A DNA stretch of 64,000 nt from contig JAEZKA010000101.1 in the NCBI GenBank assembly GCA_023436225.1, positions 62,001 through 126,000 of the forward strand. The letters are read 5' to 3'. A program made the translations under genes and the position numbers. Positions 52,039 through 61,556 of this stretch are shown one piece after another (the first letter of the stretch is position 1; every line of letters starts with the position of its first letter). Source of the stretch: Bacillota bacterium. GTDB lineage: Bacteria; Bacillota; Clostridia; Lachnospirales; Lachnospiraceae. Below the pieces are notes generated by a model that was not told the origin of the DNA, ran no database searches, and worked only from the letters and a program-made list of their open reading frames with translations.

Positions 52039-52155
52039 AAGAGCCCTTACTTCGTCTTGATATGATCCCCTTAAGTAGATTTTGGCTATTTACCTTGTCT
52101 ACTTAAGGGGGATCATATCATCTTAGCTATTTTGCTTTTGAAGTAATGGGCTCTT
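52039..52155. repeat. 117-base double inverted repeat
   Basis: Two nested stems. The outer pairs AAGAGCCC-TT-ACTTC (52039-52053) with GAAGT-AAT-GGGCTCTT (52140-52155). The inner 22-base arm (52058-52079, TGATATGATCC...AAGTAGA) pairs with 52098-52120, with one bulged G. It lies between the 3' end of the giant surface protein gene and the Cys-rich gene. It could be a complex terminator or a small MITE-like element. Confidence 0.8.
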
Positions 52156-52174
52156 ATTTCGTTCACACTGGTAT

Positions 52175-55100
52175 TTACTGAACCTTTATTGCAACACCTT
52201 TTGGCTGTATTGCGCCTTTGAATTTCTCTTGATATTGTTTCAGATATTCTTTATTTACCAATATCACTGCCTCACGATCGATACTATCGAAGATAGAAGG
52301 ATAAGTAATTGTCGGAAGCTTACCACCAAATTCTACAAGCGTTAAAGATTTTGAGTGAGCAAACGCATCTCCTTCGATACCTTTTACTGTCTTAGGTATG
52401 GTAACCTCAGTTAAACCTCGGCAAACACTGAACGCGTAGGCTCCAATTGTCGTAATCTTACGATCAATAATAATCTTCCCTGTAGCGGATGGATATGCAA
52501 CTAATACATTGCCCTTCTTATTCAGTAACATTCCACCTTTAGCAGAATACATCTTATTATTAGAATGTACCATGAACTCTTTCAAAGCACTACAACCTGT
52601 AAATGCAGTTGTAGAGATGGATTCTATTGTCTTCGGAATTGATACGCTCTCTATGGTTCTTACTTTATAAAAAGCACTCTCATCAATGGAAGTAACAGAA
52701 TAAGTCTTGCCGTCAATCTTAATAGAGCCTGGAATCACAACGGCGGATGGAAGCTTGGTGTTAGTCTGATTATTTGCCACAGCAACGGTACCATTGCTAC
52801 CCTTATCAGCAGCTTTTGTGATTCTATACTGAATATTCTTATAAGCTACTAACTCATTGAAGAATTGTATATAGCCCACTTTGGTTGCTTCTTTCTTAGC
52901 CTTTGTTACTTTAACATCAACTCTATAAATTGTTGATGCATCATTCATTGTAACTTTAACAAATAACTTACCAGCCGCAACCTTCTTACCAAAAACCTCA
53001 CCTTGGTTATTGACACTGATATAAGTAGGAGTAATTACATGATATTCAACGGTGGCACCTTCTGGAAGGTTTTGAATATCCAATTTGGCAACCTCACCCG
53101 CTTTTACCGTTAATTTACTAGGAATGATAACTTCTTTCGCTGAAACAGGAACAGTCTCCTCTTTGTCAGTATTGACCGGTTCCTTTCTCTCTTCCTGAGG
53201 AGTGCCTCTATCACCATCATCATACACCGGAGGAACAGGTGATTTTATGTATACTAAGCTATAGGTTGAAAAACGATCTGTATAAAAGCTTAATTGAGTA
53301 CCCTTGTTTACTACAGTAACCGGCAATTCTTCTAATACACCATTATGGTTTCGGACCACCCTATAGTTATAATTGCCCTGATATTTTTTATCAATATCAA
53401 TCCTAATTTCAATAAGGTCCTGCGTATTATTTATCTTATCCTTTACAGATGTAGTATCGCTATAAGTTATTAGTTTAAGAAGTGATACATCAAATATAAA
53501 TGCTTCTTCATATTCAAAGGTTCCGTCAATATAACCTTGAACAGCATCTATCTCTGACTGAACCTGTGGTTCACCTAATAATAATTGAATATCAATCTTT
53601 ATTATGTCATCATTGCCACCATCAAGTTCTCTAGTTAAATCAACTGCACTTAATAAACTACTATAGCTCATTGGACTTGAAAATCCTGAGATACTGCTTT
53701 CTACTGTTGCATTTAGATTTTTATTCGTCTTAATTAGCTTAAAGGTATAGGAATTATTTTCGCCGATTGTAAATGTTATAGATGGATCCTTTGCACCCTC
53801 CTGTAATACTACAGTGATTACACTCTTATCCTCCGATAACGTAGCCAAACAACCATTACCAATGATTATAATTTGGTCAGTTGTACCACTCAAAATGGGC
53901 TTAATTGTGAACTCTCCCGTACTTATGTATACCTTAAAGGTATTGGGATTATTTTTATCCACATTGACCACTGGCTTTGTTGTATCTTCTATATCAGGCT
54001 GTGAGATTTCCAATCCTACCACACTAATCTCATCCTCATTAGGTTCAACCCCTTTGGCAATAGACTGGAAGCTCCAATCATCGGCACCGCCAAATTGAGC
54101 CATTGGTTTACCAGTGACATCCTTAACGAAATTCGTACCAACAACAACATAATATGAGGTATTGTATGCTAATACCTTCGGTAGTTCGATGGTAACCAAT
54201 CCACTATCGTCCATCTTTACTCTATTGTTGCTACTATGAATATCGATATATTTATCCCCGGTTATCTTGTCGTATATGGTTAAATATCCGTCTCCTTCAA
54301 CAACCTTCTCACTCATTTGAAATATAATCTTGCCATTGATTGTCACATCACTGGATTGATTTGCTGGTGAAATGATCTGTGTTACATATGGAATATTTGC
54401 CTCATAGGTGAATGGTCCAAAATATCCTTCTGAAATATTTCCTGCATTATCCTCGGCATAATAATGGACATAGTATTCTCCATCCTTTGTCATGTACACA
54501 TCCCGTTTGGACACGCTACCGTTACTGCTCCATAATAAACTATCCTTGTCAGGAGTTACAGGACTGTTTGTTAATGCGACTTTTTGTACCTTGAGTCCAC
54601 TTTTTCCAGAGTCTTGAAAGGATAATGCGATTCTACTATTACCTGTTGCCGTTCCATTCGCTACATTGCTTGTAACTGTAGGTGCCGCTTCATCACGTAC
54701 AATTTCTAGCGTTCTGGTCACTACCTCGGAACTGCCGTTTTTGCTAGTTGCTATCATACTAATAACATAAGTGCCTGCTTCATCCTCACTAAAATCATTT
54801 GCTCCTACCTGTAATGACTTTTCATATGCTTTCCCATCTTTTGTTATGGTAAAGGTATATGTAATTTCCGCGTCATAGACATCATAACTCTTGTCAATAA
54901 TATTAACAATCTGGTTACTGGTGCCATCGACCAAAAGTGATGTGGATAATTCAAATTCAGCATAAGGTTTTATTTTTATCTCATTATTAGAATAGCTGAC
55001 TAGCCTTGTAAATGGTGTACTAACTGCACCATAAATATCAGTTACCGTCAGTGAAATAATATATAGTTCATTCTCCTCAATCACTGCCAACGGTATATTG

Positions 55101-57079
55101 GATACCTGCCATCCCAACGATTGATCGGATAACTTCATATATTTCCATACCGTCTTACTATAATCAATATCATTTGCACCATCCGGATCAAAAGAAAGAT
55201 CAGTACAGATAATAGCAGCACCACTAACGGTACTAGCATTTCCGATGATTGAAATCGCACTACCGCTTACTGCACTTGCGTTACCGATGCTAGAAATCGC
55301 ATTACCGCTTACTGCACTTGCGTTACCGATGTTGGAAATCGCACTACCGCTTACTGCACTTGCATCACCGATGCTGGATATCGCACTACCACTTACTGCA
55401 CTAATTGCGGATCCGGTAACGACCTGTACGTTAAATAGCGCCATCGGTTTTCTATTGCTAACAATCGTTTTTACCAATTCATCTTCATAATAAAGCTCAT
55501 ATCTGCCAGGTAAACTAAAGTCAACATCTAAATCGCTAACATACTGGTTATTTAACTCATAAATGGCACTAGCATTATCAATATTTGATATATCATGCTT
55601 CACCATCCATTTTCCTTTCGGCCAGTTTTCATCAGCAGTATCTGTTAACTGCGTATTCTCAATTGATAGGTTAACCGTATCACCAGCTATGATATAGGCT
55701 GGTTCTCCTACTATATTTTTTTGATACTGTTTTATTATAGCTTCCGCAATCTTTGTTATCTGTGCTTGATAGTCATTTGTCTCAGTTGTATTTGCATTGA
55801 CGAAGGCTCCCTTACCATCCATCAATTCGATAAATTGCTGCGTTTGCTCTTTATTTTGATTACTACCCCAACCTATATAATTAATATTATTGTTATTGAA
55901 ACGATTGATCAGTTCACCCATCGTCTCTGAATCATCAAAGTCTTTTATTGTATCTTCATTCAGATTTACAACAAACTTTTCTGAATTACTCTGCCACTTT
56001 TGTTCACGAACAACCTCTAGTAGCGACTTAGGTTCTTCCATGGCCATAGTCAGATTCTTTAGATCAATACTTGTCAGGCGAGAGCAGCTATGAGAACGGT
56101 AGCTTCCCAGAGGACCAAAGCCATATGCATTGGTTGGCTTAAGCTCAACTGCTGTACTAGTACCACCAGCTTTCATCGCCCATGTTACCAAATTCTCATC
56201 CGTAAGTTCAGTCGTAATTGCAGAAGTTCCTCCTTGATACCACACACGTACTGATTTTGGTTGAGCCTCAATACGTAGCTTACGAAACTTATCTGTGGAG
56301 CTATAGGTAGATGAGTATGCTAATCTTGTAAATTTATCAGTCTGGGAAATCAAACCAGTTGTTCCCTCGTGAAAGGATTTTGTATTGATATCCGTAAAAC
56401 TATATAATGCTATTTCTTGGCCTGTACCAGAACCATTATATTGCAGGAACAATAAATACCCCGTCATGGTCTGATTATTTGATTCATAGCTTCCGGTTAC
56501 CTCGGTGTTGAATAAGAAACCAACACCATCTAGGGCATCGTACGCTACCCCCTCCTCGATATCAAACTGGAAGGTCTTCTTTGTAGGGTCATCATTGGAT
56601 AAATACATAAAATCCTTGTAACCGGAAGCTCCATATCCACGAAACCCCAAATCCGCTCCACCGTTGGTAACAAGAATATGCCTATCATACGTATAGTAAG
56701 CATGACCACCTGCATAATTAGATGACACCGTCTTCTCGATATACTCATGGGTTTCATCACTTGTTACTGGTGTATTGTAGGTATGATCATACTTCCACCA
56801 TGCAAAGTTACTACTAGTACCTACTTCACTTGATTCTAATTCTGAAATAGAAATATCCTCTGCCGGGACACCTTGAGCCATAAGCTCTTTCGTTAGGTCT
56901 GTCACAAAAGTAGAATAGTCCACTCCTGTACTGCCAACTGCCAAAGCAATATCCAATTTGTTGGTTACATAAACACTACTATTTGCGGATGCTTGTGCTA
57001 GCGCCATTGAAAAATTTTGTGTTAACAGACTAAATACAATCCCAATATATACTATCATTGAAATCAATTTCTTCTTCAT
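52175..57079 (-). CDS. 1634-residue secreted surface protein with Ig-like and BspA LRR domains
   Basis: A signal peptide (KKKLISMIVYIGIVFSLLTQ) is followed by about 500 residues of unknown fold, then 14-residue Ala-Val-Ser-Gly repeats (about 555-622), Ig-like/cadherin-like modules (YAEFELSTSLLVDG, PTVTSNVANGTATGNSRIAL), a Big_5-type domain (SDVTINGKIIFQMSEKVVEG), and a C-terminal BspA-type leucine-rich domain (VTSIDESAFYKVRTIESVSI, KITTIGAYAFSVCRGLTEVT). There is no LPxTG, dockerin or S-layer anchor. It is probably an adhesin or exported matrix protein. The ATG at 57079 follows GGAGG by six bases; 57094 overlaps that site. A LytS-type kinase pair lies upstream on the same strand. Confidence 0.85.
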   Translation of the reverse strand: MKKKLISMIVYIGIVFSLLTQNFSMALAQASANSSVYVTNKLDIALAVGSTGVDYSTFVTDLTKELMAQGVPAEDISISELESSEVGTSSNFAWWKYDHTYNTPVTSDETHEYIEKTVSSNYAGGHAYYTYDRHILVTNGGADLGFRGYGASGYKDFMYLSNDDPTKKTFQFDIEEGVAYDALDGVGFLFNTEVTGSYESNNQTMTGYLLFLQYNGSGTGQEIALYSFTDINTKSFHEGTTGLISQTDKFTRLAYSSTYSSTDKFRKLRIEAQPKSVRVWYQGGTSAITTELTDENLVTWAMKAGGTSTAVELKPTNAYGFGPLGSYRSHSCSRLTSIDLKNLTMAMEEPKSLLEVVREQKWQSNSEKFVVNLNEDTIKDFDDSETMGELINRFNNNNINYIGWGSNQNKEQTQQFIELMDGKGAFVNANTTETNDYQAQITKIAEAIIKQYQKNIVGEPAYIIAGDTVNLSIENTQLTDTADENWPKGKWMVKHDISNIDNASAIYELNNQYVSDLDVDFSLPGRYELYYEDELVKTIVSNRKPMALFNVQVVTGSAISAVSGSAISSIGDASAVSGSAISNIGNASAVSGNAISSIGNASAVSGSAISIIGNASTVSGAAIICTDLSFDPDGANDIDYSKTVWKYMKLSDQSLGWQVSNIPLAVIEENELYIISLTVTDIYGAVSTPFTRLVSYSNNEIKIKPYAEFELSTSLLVDGTSNQIVNIIDKSYDVYDAEITYTFTITKDGKAYEKSLQVGANDFSEDEAGTYVISMIATSKNGSSEVVTRTLEIVRDEAAPTVTSNVANGTATGNSRIALSFQDSGKSGLKVQKVALTNSPVTPDKDSLLWSSNGSVSKRDVYMTKDGEYYVHYYAEDNAGNISEGYFGPFTYEANIPYVTQIISPANQSSDVTINGKIIFQMSEKVVEGDGYLTIYDKITGDKYIDIHSSNNRVKMDDSGLVTIELPKVLAYNTSYYVVVGTNFVKDVTGKPMAQFGGADDWSFQSIAKGVEPNEDEISVVGLEISQPDIEDTTKPVVNVDKNNPNTFKVYISTGEFTIKPILSGTTDQIIIIGNGCLATLSEDKSVITVVLQEGAKDPSITFTIGENNSYTFKLIKTNKNLNATVESSISGFSSPMSYSSLLSAVDLTRELDGGNDDIIKIDIQLLLGEPQVQSEIDAVQGYIDGTFEYEEAFIFDVSLLKLITYSDTTSVKDKINNTQDLIEIRIDIDKKYQGNYNYRVVRNHNGVLEELPVTVVNKGTQLSFYTDRFSTYSLVYIKSPVPPVYDDGDRGTPQEERKEPVNTDKEETVPVSAKEVIIPSKLTVKAGEVAKLDIQNLPEGATVEYHVITPTYISVNNQGEVFGKKVAAGKLFVKVTMNDASTIYRVDVKVTKAKKEATKVGYIQFFNELVAYKNIQYRITKAADKGSNGTVAVANNQTNTKLPSAVVIPGSIKIDGKTYSVTSIDESAFYKVRTIESVSIPKTIESISTTAFTGCSALKEFMVHSNNKMYSAKGGMLLNKKGNVLVAYPSATGKIIIDRKITTIGAYAFSVCRGLTEVTIPKTVKGIEGDAFAHSKSLTLVEFGGKLPTITYPSIFDSIDREAVILVNKEYLKQYQEKFKGAIQPKGVAIKVQ
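55212..55415 (-). repeat. 42-base in-frame tandem repeat in the surface protein gene
   Basis: Four to five copies of a 42-base unit encode SAVSGSAISSIGNA with small variations (SGNAI, SIIGN, SIGDA, STVSG). Units differ by a few bases each, which suggests continuing expansion and contraction. It forms a small-residue linker before the Ig-like part. Confidence 0.9.
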
Positions 57080-57233
57080 CCAATTCCTCCTCATAAAATG
57101 TGCTTTACTCTTCTTTTCATTACGTTGAAAAGAACTTCATCATTCGTTTTAGGATGAATTGTAACAAATAGTTCTTACAAAATTCTTACAAAGTAGTTAA
57201 AATATATGTATATTTATATCGAATTTAGATGTA

Positions 57234-58316
57234 TTAAATCGGAATTTCTGGTAGTTCATTTAATCTTAGCTTATCATTGAGCCAATGCTGTATCTCATAT
57301 AGCTTACTTCCAGTACCGCTAAGAGATCGTACTGCTTGTAAACCATATACAAGCATGACTTCGTCCTCAATATGCATCATGGTATACTGTTTTATTATAT
57401 CTTCTAACTTTTCAACATCTACTACGGATTGATAATAGGATAATAGCTTTTTATATAATTTCCGATACTGTTCTACAAGATTTTTCTGGTATGAAACACT
57501 CCAGGAATAGTCTTTTATACCAAACAATGGGGATTGATACAGATAAAATAATTCTTCCATCTGTTCCATGCTAAACCTATGTACTTCATCACTCATAAAT
57601 AGTTGATAATCCGATAATTGTTGATTTGCTTCAAGAATATATCCGGAATTAAGCATTTTAATAACAGGATTATATGGTAGCGTATTTAGGATCGGCTTAA
57701 TCCTAGATATGGTACTATATAGATTATTTAGCCCTCTACCTTCCTCCATATCTGGCCAGATCATGTCTACAAGACTCCATTTACTGATATGAGTCTGTTG
57801 ATGGGTCAGTAAATATGCAAATACTTCTTCCGTTTTCTTGGTTGGCCATTTTACAATCTTTCCATCTTTGTTTTTTACCTCATAGCGGCCAAAGCATCTT
57901 GCAGGAAGATCGCTTGTAACACGCACTTTTTTAACAGGATATTCTTTTGCATGTATCTGATATTTACTTAATCTTTTTATTACACGGTTAATGTCCTTAG
58001 GGCCTATGGGCTTAAGAAGATAATCAATCGCTTCTACCTCGAAAGCATCTAAAGAATATTGAGTATATGCTGTGGTAAAGATAATTTTAACGTCATTTTT
58101 CATATGAAGCATTCTTCTAGCCGCTTCTATTCCATTCAATATCGGCATTTCTATATCCAAAAAAACAACCTCCGGTAATAATACAGGAAACTCAGAAAGT
58201 GCTTCTTCTGGATTATCGTAAGCACCAACAACTTCAAATTCATCTAATTCTATAAACATATTTTTTAAATAATTTAGTAGATGAAATTCATCTTCTACCA
58301 GCATAACACGATACAT
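57234..58316 (-). CDS. Response regulator with SARP-type (OmpR-like plus BTAD) output
   Basis: A 360-residue regulator. The receiver (VMLVEDEFHLLNYLKNMF, phospho-Asp in VVFLDIEMPILNG, Lys in DYLLKPIG) is followed by a winged-helix region (ARCFGRYEVKNKDGKIVKWPTKKTEEVFAYLL, residues 140-230) and a helical BTAD-like domain (residues 230-345). SARP-type outputs with a receiver are common partners of LytS/7TMR-DISM kinases in Clostridia. It is 77 bases downstream of such a kinase and just upstream of the giant surface protein gene on the same strand, its most obvious target. Confidence 0.88.
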   Translation of the reverse strand: MYRVMLVEDEFHLLNYLKNMFIELDEFEVVGAYDNPEEALSEFPVLLPEVVFLDIEMPILNGIEAARRMLHMKNDVKIIFTTAYTQYSLDAFEVEAIDYLLKPIGPKDINRVIKRLSKYQIHAKEYPVKKVRVTSDLPARCFGRYEVKNKDGKIVKWPTKKTEEVFAYLLTHQQTHISKWSLVDMIWPDMEEGRGLNNLYSTISRIKPILNTLPYNPVIKMLNSGYILEANQQLSDYQLFMSDEVHRFSMEQMEELFYLYQSPLFGIKDYSWSVSYQKNLVEQYRKLYKKLLSYYQSVVDVEKLEDIIKQYTMMHIEDEVMLVYGLQAVRSLSGTGSKLYEIQHWLNDKLRLNELPEIPI

Positions 58317-58393
58317 AAAATCTCCAATCTGCGGGTCGCGCTATAAAGTAATTTTTAGTGTGATCTAGCCAAAATATAAGCCATAATATTTTC

Positions 58394-60322
58394 TCAGTCC
58401 ATTATTCTCATTGTAATCCTAGTGCCCACTCCTTCTTTACTCGTAATGGATAATCCCTGACCATATTGTAACATCAATCTTCTATTGATATTTTTTAGTC
58501 CGACTCCCGTTGATATCTCTTCTTTATTTAGGATATTCGTACATTTTTCTTCCGGAATTCCTACTCCATCATCTTCCACTTCAATAACGGTGGAACTATC
58601 CTCCTTGTAAATACGAAGAGTAACCGTTCCTCCTTTTGATTTTTTCATAATACCATGGCGAATTGCATTCTCTACCAATGGCTGTATACTGAGCAATGGT
58701 ACATAAACATTGATTGTCTCATCAATATCATATACTACTTGCAGCTTACCTTGATATCGTTCTTTCTCAATGGATAGATAGGCACGAACTGTCGATAATT
58801 CGTTTTCTAAAAGCATTACTCCCCCATAGTTTTCAAAATCAAAAGACCCCCGCAAATAACTGGATAAATCATATAATAGCTCCTTCGTACGTTGAGGATT
58901 CTCGGTACTTAAAGCCATGATAACACTCAAAGTATTGTACAAGAAATGGGGTTTTATCTGTGCTTTAAGAAAAGATAATTCTGCTTTTAACAATTCGTCC
59001 GATGCCGCTTTCTCATTTTGTAAAGATGTAGTCAGCTGCATCGTCAATTCATTTGCATTCTCATAAGCATTAAAAAGTCGTTGAGCTAATATAAAAGAGA
59101 AGATAAACAGTAATTGGAAGATACCAATCGGTACTAATTCTCCAAAGGAATTAAAAACAATGGAGATATGATATAAAATATCATATATTGCAGTAATGAA
59201 TATCCCTGCTAAAGCAATGATAATGAGGGTTGCACCTGTTTCATATTTCCTTTGCGCCTTCAACACTCTAATAATCAAATAAAGAATGGTCACCAAACCA
59301 ATCCCTTCTATTTCATAGATAAATCTGGTATAAATCGAGGCTGGAAGAACAATCGTCAATAGCGTGGCTAAAATTCCATATATCATCATGATTCTTTTTA
59401 TATATGTGGAAATATATTTCGGATACAAACTATCCACCATTAGTAAAAGAACTATCGTGATCCAATAGAGGCAACAATACATTAACTTGAGCATAACCCC
59501 AAATGACAACATCGGAAGCAATCGTACGATGAAAACATCCCCAAATAAAGAGGTTCGGATTATGTAGAAAATACACAATAGCATCATATATATGCTACTT
59601 TTATCTCCTTTTAATACGATATAAAAACTTGCATAATACAATGTCATAATAAAAAGACTTCCCAATAGCATCGAATCTTTATAGACGGTAATACGATTTA
59701 ATTTACTGACTTGTTCTGGCGTACCCATAATAATTTCATACCGTATGCCTCCTGTAGCAAAGTCGTAATTCGCAACCTGAAGGATTATTGTAAATTCCTT
59801 CGATGGCGGTTGAAAAGTAACTGTATTAATTTTATAGCCTGGGATATAACTATCCTTCGTTACTCCCACCAATCCACTGTGTGCTACCTCTGTATCATTA
59901 ATAAACATTCTATAAGAGGTAGCCATATTATTTAACTGAAGGCTAAGAGGTTGATTGGTATCTTTCATAATGACCTTTAGACAATAGGTTCCATACCCTA
60001 AGCCTGATATTTTCTGATCGCCAATCCTTTGTGATTTCCACCTTTCCGGTACATATAAGAAATTCACCTTGTTTTCCTTTAATTTCGAAACATCTTCGTA
60101 GGTATATAATTCATTCCAATAAAAATCCCATTCACCAGCAAGACTTGGCCTTCCATCGTTCAAATCCCAATCGGACAAATTTAGCTCTCCCTTAACAGGC
60201 CTTGGAGCGTCCTTTATGCTTCTTGTTGAATATAATAGAAAGGCGATTAATACGATAGGAAGAATTAGAACAAAGGGTAGTATTGTATAAATTCGTTTAT
60301 TTTCTCTTCTGTTTGATGGCAT
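58394..60322 (-). CDS. 7TMR-DISM sensor histidine kinase, LytS type
   Basis: A 642-residue kinase: an N-terminal membrane segment, an extracellular jelly-roll DISMED2-type domain (WDLNDGRPSLAGEWDFYWNEL), seven membrane helices (about residues 215-410), a coiled coil, and a His_kinase domain with phospho-His in LKAQIKPHFLYNTLSVIMAL and a HATPase (LVENAIRHGIM, VEDDGVGIPEE, STGVGLKNINRRL). The ectodomain fold often binds carbohydrates. It phosphorylates the SARP-type regulator encoded next. An ATG with AGGAG upstream starts the gene. Confidence 0.92.
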   Translation of the reverse strand: MPSNRRENKRIYTILPFVLILPIVLIAFLLYSTRSIKDAPRPVKGELNLSDWDLNDGRPSLAGEWDFYWNELYTYEDVSKLKENKVNFLYVPERWKSQRIGDQKISGLGYGTYCLKVIMKDTNQPLSLQLNNMATSYRMFINDTEVAHSGLVGVTKDSYIPGYKINTVTFQPPSKEFTIILQVANYDFATGGIRYEIIMGTPEQVSKLNRITVYKDSMLLGSLFIMTLYYASFYIVLKGDKSSIYMMLLCIFYIIRTSLFGDVFIVRLLPMLSFGVMLKLMYCCLYWITIVLLLMVDSLYPKYISTYIKRIMMIYGILATLLTIVLPASIYTRFIYEIEGIGLVTILYLIIRVLKAQRKYETGATLIIIALAGIFITAIYDILYHISIVFNSFGELVPIGIFQLLFIFSFILAQRLFNAYENANELTMQLTTSLQNEKAASDELLKAELSFLKAQIKPHFLYNTLSVIMALSTENPQRTKELLYDLSSYLRGSFDFENYGGVMLLENELSTVRAYLSIEKERYQGKLQVVYDIDETINVYVPLLSIQPLVENAIRHGIMKKSKGGTVTLRIYKEDSSTVIEVEDDGVGIPEEKCTNILNKEEISTGVGLKNINRRLMLQYGQGLSITSKEGVGTRITMRIMD

Positions 60323-60793
60323 ATCTCCTGCTCCTTTGTCCTATGCATTATAGTGTATCCATTTCTTATCATATACTCTATCTATCAGTATTTACCTCTT
60401 ATATCTACACTAAATCGACAATATATATGTATTTATGACTATTTAATACATATTATACAATCTATACTTCTGTTTTAATATCACTAATTTCCATTTATAT
60501 AATTTTTTTCCAACATTAACACTTATCTCCATTATTATTAAGTGCTTGGATTGACTACTTTTATATTGCTAAATATTTTCAAAGTACATTACATTAATTT
60601 CTTGATCCGTTTGATTAACTCCCCCCTACCCTAATTTAATATGACAATGATTTAATATGTTAAGTAACTCTATTTTATTAAATCGTTATTTAACTTTTAC
60701 TCATCTCATCTATATGCCACTTTATATAACACTTTATATACAATTTTGATACTACATAAGGAAGCTCATTCTAATTTTTTATCATAAAACCAG
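60323..60793. other. AT-rich gene-free stretch
   Basis: About 470 bases between the divergent kinase and TetR genes. Very AT-rich, with scattered TATAAT-like strings and no open frame, repeat or hairpin I can defend. Confidence 0.6.
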
Positions 60794-60846
60794 TTGACAT
60801 TTAAAACACTATCTGTTATTATTTTCCTACCAACCATTTGGTTAAT
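60794..60846 (+). promoter_or_regulatory. Promoter and operator of the TetR gene
   Basis: TTGACA (60794-60799) and TATTAT (60817-60822) with a 17-base spacer. ACCAA-CCAT-TTGGT lies at 60830-60843, about where transcription starts, so binding there would block the promoter: probable autorepression. Confidence 0.65.
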
Positions 60847-60871
60847 TTTTCTATATCTGGAGGTTAGTATT

Positions 60872-61465
60872 ATGGGGCAGGGATCAATAACTAGGGAAAG
60901 AATCTTTCAAGCTGCACTGAAGATCTTTGCTCTTAATGGATTTGAAGGTGCACGTATGGATAAGATTGCTGCCGAAGTAGGTATTAATAAAGCTTCTCTT
61001 TACTTTCATTTTAAAAGCAAGGAAGAAATTTTCCGTGAGCTTTTTCAGGATATTATACAGAAATACCAGGATAAGATGAAGATGATCGTATCAAGCTTCA
61101 AAGAAATGCCTTGCAAAGAGCGCTTAAAAGCGATCTATATTGAATATCTTGATTATAATTTGGATAATGCTGAAATGGATTTCTGGAATCGGATATACTA
61201 TTTACCTCCTTCCAACCTAAGAGAAGAAATCATCTCTATTACTTCAGAAAGTAAGAAAGAATTTGTGGATGATCTTGCCTCTATCATGGAAGAAGGCATA
61301 AAGCAAAAGGAGCTTCGCCCAATGAATCCGAGTCATATGGCGAATACATTTTATTATATATTAACCTGCATCGATTTATCATCAGGGTTGATGGATAAGG
61401 AACAGGCTCTTCGAGACATGGATGAATGTTTTGAAGTTCTATGGAATGGGATAAAAGGTATGTAA
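60872..61465 (+). CDS. TetR/AcrR-family regulator
   Basis: A 197-residue protein with a TetR N-terminal helix-turn-helix (RERIFQAALKIFALNGFEGARMDKIAAEVGINKASLYFHF, within residues 7-47) and a helical ligand domain (QALRDMDECFEVLWNGI at the end). The ATG at 60872 follows GGAGG by nine bases; the upstream frame from 60794 overlaps the promoter. It is followed 91 bases later by the aldo/keto reductase gene, whose leader carries similar ACCAA sequences, so the regulator probably represses both. Confidence 0.9.
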   Translation: MGQGSITRERIFQAALKIFALNGFEGARMDKIAAEVGINKASLYFHFKSKEEIFRELFQDIIQKYQDKMKMIVSSFKEMPCKERLKAIYIEYLDYNLDNAEMDFWNRIYYLPPSNLREEIISITSESKKEFVDDLASIMEEGIKQKELRPMNPSHMANTFYYILTCIDLSSGLMDKEQALRDMDECFEVLWNGIKGM

Positions 61466-61492
61466 GTACCTTTTATTTTACCCTTATGTTTC

Positions 61493-61518
61493 TACCAAAC
61501 GGTAGGTAGTTGGTTGGA
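61493..61518. promoter_or_regulatory. Second candidate TetR operator
   Basis: CTACC-AAAC-GGTAG dyad followed by GTAGTTGGTTGG. The CTACCAA half-site also occurs at 60828. It lies 40-65 bases upstream of the aldo/keto reductase start. Confidence 0.5.
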
Positions 61519-61556
61519 GTGTTATAAATAAACGATATATAAAGGAGGATTTTAAA

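Noticed and set aside
55245..55490. Repetitive plus-strand frame (IALPLTALALPML repeats)
   Set aside because: It is the antisense shadow of the 42-base repeat in the surface protein gene.
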